Origin: Bacteroidales bacterium UBA6851
GTDB taxonomy: Bacteria > Bacteroidota > Bacteroidia > Bacteroidales > UBA932
Reading direction: 5' to 3'
DNA length: 64,000 nt
Assembly (NCBI GenBank): GCA_002451795.1
Contig: DKDJ01000011.1
Location: forward strand, 124,001-188,000
Each line of letters begins with the position of its first letter. Position 1 is the stretch's first letter. Made by a program: the position numbers and the translations under genes. Shown here in pieces: positions 59,464-64,000 of this stretch. The notes under the pieces are model-generated. The model worked only from the letters and a program-made list of their open reading frames with translations. It was not told the DNA's origin and searched no databases.

Positions 59464-60596
59464 TTTCTGTGCAATGTGTTGATGAATCCTGTAAGGTCTT
59501 TGCAGAATCTGTTCCAACTCAAGCGTTCGTTCTCTTTCCTTATGTTGGATATGAACATTTCTTTGAGCTCTGGGTGACTGAAATACTCCTCTATGGCTGA
59601 CGCTACGCATTCTGGGGTGCAGTCGTTGCATACCAGACCTGTGCCTCTGTCACCAATGGTCTCTTTTAGCCCTCCTACGTCAGTTACTACCATTGGAAGT
59701 TCAAAATGGTTGGCTACAGCGTTGATTCCGCTCTGTGTGGCGCTTCTGTATGGGAGAACTGCAAGGTCGGCTGCGCAAAAGTATTTCTTGACCTCGGAAT
59801 CTTTTATGTACTGAGGGAATATGAAAAATCTGGATGGGGCTCCGCATTCGGATATGAGGTCGCTATATTTGTCGAAAGAACCGTATGGCTCACCTGCAAT
59901 TATAAGCCTATACCTCTGGTCGAGGAGTTTCATGGCGCGAATGAGTATGTCAAGACCTTTATACTCCCGTATTAGTCCGAAGAATAAGAGCGTCCTGCTA
60001 TCGTCCTTGTGAGGAATGCATAGTAGTTTTTCTGCCTGGGCCTTGTCTATCGGGCACCCGAAATGTGTGTATGTCGGATGGGGAAGCGTCATGTGAGGGA
60101 TATCACTATTTAACTTCGTGAGGTCTTTCCCTACCTCGTCACATAGCGTTATGGCTCCATCTATTGACTTAAGGAACCATAGTGTCAAGGGAGCATCGAA
60201 GAAATGGGGCTCGTGTGGGATTACGTTGTCAAGAATGCCTATTCTTGTGCAGCTTTTGGGCATTTTCCTGGAAACGAATCCAAGTGACGGTGCGAAATAC
60301 GACATCCAGTATCTCATGATCAGTACGTCAGGCTCCCATTCTGCAATCCGTCGTGCTGTCTTCCTCCATGTTAAAGGATTAGCCGTATCCAATAGAGCGT
60401 CTGACTCTACGGATACGGCTTCATCCTCTGGTGTAACATATTGAGTCTTTCCCGGGAATAGGAAAGAGGGATATTGTCGTGTGAAATTGAATGCACGTAC
60501 TTCGTGCTCCTTGCTCAGTTCGGAAAGCAGATTGGCGTTGAACTGAGCTATACCTCCCCTGAAGGGGTAGAAACAGGACAATATCGCTATCTTCAA
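59460..60596 (-). CDS. GT4-type glycosyltransferase
   Basis: The 378-residue cytoplasmic enzyme has the GT-B fold signs of family 4: an opening GGIAQFNANLLSELSKEHEV (acceptor side), the central LLFFGLIREYKGLDILIRA (start of the nucleotide-sugar half), and the donor-site end MVVTDVGGLKETIGDRGTGL, with the preceding PYRSATQSGINAVANHFELP. It would transfer a sugar to a lipid or glycan acceptor; which one cannot be read. It starts 10 bases after ompH and overlaps the next gene by four bases. Confidence 0.9.
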   Translation of the reverse strand: MKIAILSCFYPFRGGIAQFNANLLSELSKEHEVRAFNFTRQYPSFLFPGKTQYVTPEDEAVSVESDALLDTANPLTWRKTARRIAEWEPDVLIMRYWMSYFAPSLGFVSRKMPKSCTRIGILDNVIPHEPHFFDAPLTLWFLKSIDGAITLCDEVGKDLTKLNSDIPHMTLPHPTYTHFGCPIDKAQAEKLLCIPHKDDSRTLLFFGLIREYKGLDILIRAMKLLDQRYRLIIAGEPYGSFDKYSDLISECGAPSRFFIFPQYIKDSEVKKYFCAADLAVLPYRSATQSGINAVANHFELPMVVTDVGGLKETIGDRGTGLVCNDCTPECVASAIEEYFSHPELKEMFISNIRKENERLSWNRFCKDLTGFINTLHRK

Positions 60597-60605
60597 AATG
60601 TGGAA

Positions 60606-61217
60606 TTATTTCTGGCTGTTCTTCTCTTTTACGTATGCTGCGTTCAGACCTTCCAGAAGTGCATCGGTGATATCGAGTTCTGGGTCTGCTGCCACTACCG
60701 GTGTAGAGAGGATATCTCCCTGGGTGGCAATTATCATAGCATATTTTTTATCTGCGTTAAACTCGGTGATGTAGTTGTTGATAGCATCTGCGAGCTGGTT
60801 CATCATCACCTGCTGCTCCTCGAGGATTTCCTGCTGTTTCTGGTTGGCGTATGTCTCGAAGTTCTGCTGCTGCTCCATGAGTTTCTGGTTCTGGGTCTCG
60901 GCTACTGACTGGGTAAGGAGCCCCTTGTTGAGCTTGTCGCTGAATGCCTTGATGTCTTTCTCTATCTTGTTACGGCGGCGGGTAACTTCCTGATTGATGC
61001 TGTTGACTTTAGTCTCCACCACGCTGCGGAGGTCGTTAGCCATGTCGTAGTCGCTAAGGATGGTGTCAAGGTTGAAATAGACGATGGCGCCCTTTGTAGC
61101 GGTAGCCTCGGCAGTCTTGTCTTCTCCCGCTGCATTCTGTGCCGTGTTGTTGCAGCTTGTTGCGATGAGCGAGAGTCCTGCGAGGACTGCGGCGCTTAAA
61201 AGTGTTGCTTTGTTCAT
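60606..61217 (-). CDS. OmpH/Skp-like periplasmic chaperone (lipoprotein)
   Basis: The 203-residue protein has lipobox LIATSC (Cys22), an Ala/Thr/Glu linker and an OmpH core: IVYFNLDTILSDYDMANDLR, then a long Gln/Glu-rich coiled coil of about 80-150 (FETYANQKQQEILEEQQVMM), and a closing strand YAMIIATQGDILS. Skp-like trimers hold unfolded outer-membrane proteins. Lipidation is a deviation from E. coli Skp but is common in this phylum. It has its own promoter-like element and leads the three-gene operon with the glycosyltransferase. Confidence 0.9.
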   Translation of the reverse strand: MNKATLLSAAVLAGLSLIATSCNNTAQNAAGEDKTAEATATKGAIVYFNLDTILSDYDMANDLRSVVETKVNSINQEVTRRRNKIEKDIKAFSDKLNKGLLTQSVAETQNQKLMEQQQNFETYANQKQQEILEEQQVMMNQLADAINNYITEFNADKKYAMIIATQGDILSTPVVAADPELDITDALLEGLNAAYVKEKNSQK

Positions 61218-61259
61218 TATTGTGTTTTTATTGATTACTATAAATCGGTGTATAATTCA

Positions 61260-61267
61260 CAAATGTA
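61260..61267 (-). promoter_or_regulatory. -7 element of the ompH operon
   Basis: The minus strand reads TACATTTG in the 51-base gap between pdxJ and ompH, 42 bases before the ompH ATG. Confidence 0.5.
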
Positions 61268-61268
61268 G

Positions 61269-61988
61269 TCAAAAATTATTAATTTCCGACAGATACTTCC
61301 CGATAGTTGCTTCCAACCCCATATATAAGGCGTCGCAGATGAGAGCATGCCCTATGCTGACTTCGTCTGTCCATGGGATAGTCTGGATGAAATATGCGAG
61401 ATTTTCGAGCGATAGGTCATGTCCTGCATTTAGCCCAAGTCCAAGGTCTTTTGCTGCCTGTGCCGTCTGCAGATAAGGTTCGATGGCTTCCTCCCGGCCA
61501 TGTGCATATCCAGCCGCATAGGCTGCTGTGTACAGTTCGACTCTGTCTGCACCGCAGTTTCGTGCGCCTTCTGCCATCTTTGGGTCTGGGTCGATAAAAA
61601 TGGATGTCCTGATACCTCTGGCCTTGAAGGAGGCACATACTCTTGTTAGGAATGCCCTGTTCTTGATGGTATCCCATCCGGCATTTGAGGTTAGCGCGTC
61701 TGGTGCGTCCGGCACAAGTGTTACCTGATCTGGGATAACTTCGCATACAAGGGCGGAGAAACTGCCAGTGGGATTTCCTTCTATGTTGAATTCTGTCTTG
61801 AGCGCTGGTCTAAGGGCGCGTACGTCTGAATATCTTATATGACGTTCATCCGGCCTGGGATGAACTGTGATGCCTTCTGCCCCGAAGCGTTCGCAGTCAA
61901 GCGCTGCCTTGAGAACGTCAGGCATATTTCCGCCCCTTGAGTTTCGTATTAGGGCGATTTTATTGATGTTTACACTCAATCTGGTCAT
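61269..61988 (-). CDS. pdxJ: Pyridoxine 5'-phosphate synthase
   Basis: PdxJ condenses 3-amino-2-oxopropyl phosphate with deoxyxylulose 5-phosphate to make pyridoxine phosphate. The 239-residue TIM barrel shows LSVNINKIALIRNSRGG at the start, GITVHPRPDERHIRYSDV, the strand EFNIEGNPT, and the closing LNAGHDLSLENL and EVSIGHALICDALY, all typical. Length fits. It is upstream of ompH on the same strand and divergent from nadK. Confidence 0.96.
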   Translation of the reverse strand: MTRLSVNINKIALIRNSRGGNMPDVLKAALDCERFGAEGITVHPRPDERHIRYSDVRALRPALKTEFNIEGNPTGSFSALVCEVIPDQVTLVPDAPDALTSNAGWDTIKNRAFLTRVCASFKARGIRTSIFIDPDPKMAEGARNCGADRVELYTAAYAAGYAHGREEAIEPYLQTAQAAKDLGLGLNAGHDLSLENLAYFIQTIPWTDEVSIGHALICDALYMGLEATIGKYLSEINNF

Positions 61989-62007
61989 TGTAAAACGCTT
62001 TTGGCTG

Positions 62008-62015
62008 CAAAATTA
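62008..62015 (-). promoter_or_regulatory. -7 element of pdxJ
   Basis: The minus strand reads TAATTTTG, 19 bases before the pdxJ ATG at 61988, back to back with the nadK element. Confidence 0.45.
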
Positions 62016-62038
62016 CTCATTTATTTTGTAAAAATTCT

Positions 62039-62046
62039 TACATTTG
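62039..62046 (+). promoter_or_regulatory. -7 element of nadK, 9 bases from the ATG
   Basis: TACATTTG overlaps a possible TTG start at 62044 and therefore excludes it. The ATG at 62056 leaves a leader of only a few bases. Confidence 0.5.
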
Positions 62047-62055
62047 AGGTTCAAT

Positions 62056-62877
62056 ATGAAGTTGGCATACTACATAAAAGAGGACAAACTGGCCGCGAAT
62101 CCCGAGATTCCGGAACTTGCGGATAGAATCAGGGCTGCCGGTGTGGATTTGTATAGGGTTGGCGCTTCCACGGATGTGACTTCCCATACGGATGCCTTGC
62201 TCAGTCTTGGCGGTGACGGTACTTTCTTAAGTGCCGCCCGTGTTGCGGTTCCGTGTGGCCTTCCCGTTCTTGGTGTGAATTTCGGGCGTCTTGGTTTCCT
62301 TTCCGATATTGAGCCAGATGCTCTTCTTGATGCATTGCTGGATGGGAAGTTTGTAACAGAAGAGAGGGATTTGCTCCTTGCCAATGCCCCTTTTGCGGCT
62401 GTAGATGGCTGGCCATACGCTCTTAATGAAGTGAGCGTATCACGTACCGGCGCTTCTATGCTGGGAATTGATGTCAATGTGGATGGCGTCCAACTTCCGA
62501 CTTATTGGGCTGACGGACTGCTGATTGCTACTGGCACCGGTTCTACTGCCTATTCCTTGAGTGCGGGCGGACCTATTTGTACTCCGGACGCAAGGGTGTT
62601 TATTTTGTCTCCTATATCTCCGCATAACCTCAACCTTCGACCACTTGTGATACCTAACTCCTCTGTCATAAAGCTTAGTGTTAGGTCTCGTGAGGGCAAG
62701 GCTGTGCTTACGATGGACAATCGGGTTTTTCCTATGGAGAATTCTTCCACTCTTACCGTGAGTCTTGCGCCGGTCAGGCTCAAGCGGTGGTGTCTTGGAG
62801 GTTCAAGTTTCTTCAATGCACTGCGGAGCCGTCTTTTCTGGGGAGAGGATATGCGTAACAGCAACATAACCTATTGA
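62056..62877 (+). CDS. nadK: NAD kinase
   Basis: NadK phosphorylates NAD to NADP in the cytoplasm. From the ATG at 62056 it has 273 residues with the catalytic GGDGT (LLSLGGDGTFLSAARV), the substrate loop FGRLGFLSDI, the NE/D motif region ALNEVSVSR and the nucleotide-binding TGTGSTAYSLSAGGPI. The C-terminal VLTMDNRVF is as in other family members. Ten bases separate it from uppS, which probably shares its transcript. Confidence 0.96.
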   Translation: MKLAYYIKEDKLAANPEIPELADRIRAAGVDLYRVGASTDVTSHTDALLSLGGDGTFLSAARVAVPCGLPVLGVNFGRLGFLSDIEPDALLDALLDGKFVTEERDLLLANAPFAAVDGWPYALNEVSVSRTGASMLGIDVNVDGVQLPTYWADGLLIATGTGSTAYSLSAGGPICTPDARVFILSPISPHNLNLRPLVIPNSSVIKLSVRSREGKAVLTMDNRVFPMENSSTLTVSLAPVRLKRWCLGGSSFFNALRSRLFWGEDMRNSNITY

Positions 62878-62887
62878 CGATAATAAC

Positions 62888-63592
62888 ATGAATAGAACAA
62901 AACTTCCAGTACATGTGTCCCTGATTATGGATGGGAACGGCCGATGGGCCCAGAAACAGGGCAAGGAGAGGGTTTACGGACATCTTGAGGGCGTGGAGAG
63001 CGTACGCGATGTTATGGCCACGTCGGTGGAACTTGGTATTAAGTATGTGTCTTTCTTTGCGTTCTCGGAGGAAAATTGGAATCGTCCTAATGCTGAAGTG
63101 GCCGCTTTGATGGAACTTATGGGGAAGGCCATGTGCTCCGAGCTTCACACTTTTGAGAAGTATAACGTGAGATTTATGGTTCTTGGCAACCGGGAGCATC
63201 TTTCTGGTGAGCTGAAATCCACAATTGATCGTGTAAGTGCCGCCACGGCGGGAAATACGGGACTCACCATGATCCTTTTTCTCAGTTATAGCGGAAGATG
63301 GGACATAGTTCAGGCTGCGCGAAAGATGGCACACGATTTGAAAAACAATCCAAATTGTGGGACGGAGGTGGCTGATTTCAGTAGGTATCTAGTCACGGAC
63401 GGTATTCCTGACCCGGATCTTCTTATCCGTACGTCTGGAGAAAAACGTATGAGCAACTATCTTCTTTGGCAGTGTGCTTATACTGAGTTTGTCTTTACGG
63501 ATGTGCTTTGGCCGGATTTCAGGCGGGAGCAATATCTTGAGGCGCTTGATGAGTATGCCGTCCGGGATCGGCGTTTCGGAAAAGTAAAATAA
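62888..63592 (+). CDS. uppS: Isoprenyl (undecaprenyl) diphosphate synthase
   Basis: UppS makes the C55 carrier lipid for cell-wall and glycan synthesis. The 234-residue cis-prenyltransferase has the catalytic Asp in LIMDGNGRWA, the FFAFSEENWNRP segment, the Ser/Gly-rich LFLSYSGRWDIVQAARK and the closing DLLIRTSGEKRMSNYLLWQ, all diagnostic. The gene lies between nadK and bamA, a common order in Bacteroidales. Confidence 0.96.
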   Translation: MNRTKLPVHVSLIMDGNGRWAQKQGKERVYGHLEGVESVRDVMATSVELGIKYVSFFAFSEENWNRPNAEVAALMELMGKAMCSELHTFEKYNVRFMVLGNREHLSGELKSTIDRVSAATAGNTGLTMILFLSYSGRWDIVQAARKMAHDLKNNPNCGTEVADFSRYLVTDGIPDPDLLIRTSGEKRMSNYLLWQCAYTEFVFTDVLWPDFRREQYLEALDEYAVRDRRFGKVK

Positions 63593-63598
63593 AAGGAT

Positions 63599-63606
63599 TA
63601 TATTTG
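63599..63606 (+). promoter_or_regulatory. -7 element of bamA, 6 bases from the ATG
   Basis: TATATTTG ends at 63606 and the bamA ATG starts at 63613, which predicts a leaderless or nearly leaderless bamA transcript. Confidence 0.5.
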
Positions 63607-63612
63607 CAGAAT

Positions 63613-64000
63613 ATGAATTTCGGAAAGATATTATCAGTTTGGGGATTGATACTTTGTGCCATGACAGCGGCTCAGGCACAGGACGGTGGTGTGGAGGTGG
63701 ATTACAACCATCCGAAGCGTTATGTGGTGGGTGGTGTCCGTGTAGAAGGAAACTCGTACTTCAAGGCCTCACAGATTATATCACAAGCTGGAGTTCGCGA
63801 GGGGGTTACCATTACGGTCCCTGGCGAGGAGGTCTCCAATATGGTTAGCCGGCTCATGCTGCAGAAGTTTTTCGATAGTGTGTCTGTGGAGATCGATAGT
63901 CTGAGCAGCGCGAGGGATACAGCCTATTTGGCTATCAAGATAAAGGAGCGCCCGAGGGTGTCACAATGGACTTTCTCTGGGGTAAAGTCTGGTGAAAGGA
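63613..64000 (+). CDS. bamA: BamA outer-membrane assembly factor, N-terminal part (cut by window edge)
   Basis: About 129 residues are visible. A signal peptide ends after AAQAQ near residue 23. A first POTRA domain follows at about 35-115 (YVVGGVRVEGNSYFKASQII, then MLQKFFDSVSVEIDSLSS and AIKIKERPRVSQWTFSG), with the typical start of the second POTRA just before the edge. BamA inserts beta-barrel proteins together with BamD, whose gene is also in this window. The frame is open to the last base. The barrel lies outside the window. Confidence 0.88.
   Translation, partial: MNFGKILSVWGLILCAMTAAQAQDGGVEVDYNHPKRYVVGGVRVEGNSYFKASQIISQAGVREGVTITVPGEEVSNMVSRLMLQKFFDSVSVEIDSLSSARDTAYLAIKIKERPRVSQWTFSGVKSGER

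Noticed and set aside
59464..59631. 56-residue extension of the binding-protein-like lipoprotein
   Set aside because: Arg/His-rich shadow of the glycosyltransferase gene end; the signal peptide starts at 59463.
62044..62055. TTG start for nadK
   Set aside because: It overlaps the -7 element; the ATG at 62056 is the first usable start.

Overview
The window reads as one contiguous chromosomal segment of a Bacteroidota bacterium, almost certainly order Bacteroidales and probably host-associated. Evidence: promoters of the Bacteroidales type (TAnnTTTG at -7, sometimes TTG or TTTG about 20 bases upstream); a Bacteroidales-type fimbrillin locus (DUF3575/OmpA, DUF5119 anchor, Mfa-like fimbrillins, DUF4906-like tip protein); S46 dipeptidyl-peptidase; an OstA-like protein next to SurA; TonB receptors with a carboxypeptidase-D-like N-terminal domain; and a Bacteroidetes-type RpoZ. 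Base composition looks intermediate by eye. Genus cannot be set from sequence alone. No insertion sequence, phage or CRISPR array was seen.

Layout. 1-46: 3' part of a tRNA-Met. 0.3-8.2 kb (+): envelope biogenesis, with an NlpC/P60 hydrolase, a small helical protein overlapping PBP4 (dacB), two SurA/PpiC-type chaperones and a large OstA-like protein. 8.2-11.9 kb (+): OPT peptide transporter and AspT-type transporter. 11.9-22.3 kb (-): a seven-gene fimbrial operon running from an OmpA/DUF3575 protein through an anchor, three fimbrillins and two tip-like lipoproteins. The spacer between it and the next, divergent operon holds an 11-base C tract. 22.5-28.6 kb (+): TetR and a tripartite RND efflux pump. 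28.6-30.3 kb (+): MscS channel and TauE/SafE permease. 30.3-36.4 kb (-): S46 dipeptidyl-peptidase, M3 peptidase and a membrane polyferredoxin carrying an HMA-like domain. 36.5-43.0 kb (+): TonB receptor, DUF4876-like lipoprotein, DUF6850-like barrel and FISUMP lipoprotein, an uncharacterised uptake-type operon closed by a clear terminator. 43.1-45.9 kb (+): DASS anion symporter and an outer-membrane porin. 46-48.7 kb (-): carboxylesterase lipoprotein and CNNM/CorC-like protein. 48.7-51.6 kb: PspC, HdeD-like, radC, miaB. 51.6-58.3 kb: LEA-like and SPOR proteins, rpoN, a Fur-family regulator, trxB, bamD, rpoZ, recN. 58.2-62 kb (-): receptor-like lipoprotein, glycosyltransferase, OmpH, pdxJ. 62-64 kb (+): nadK, uppS and the start of bamA.

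How it fits together. Much of the window builds or uses the outer membrane: SurA-like chaperones, OstA-like, BamD, BamA, OmpH/Skp-like and UppS make it; the porin, TonB operon, efflux pump and fimbriae use it. Two secreted peptidases plus OPT and AspT transporters suggest growth on peptides and amino acids. The least explained parts are the fimbrial operon with its homopolymer tract, the TonB/DUF4876/DUF6850/FISUMP operon, and the polyferredoxin-HMA fusion. Another recurring feature is -7 promoter elements lying within 4-9 bases of start codons (trxB, bamA, miaB, nadK), which predicts leaderless or nearly leaderless mRNAs.
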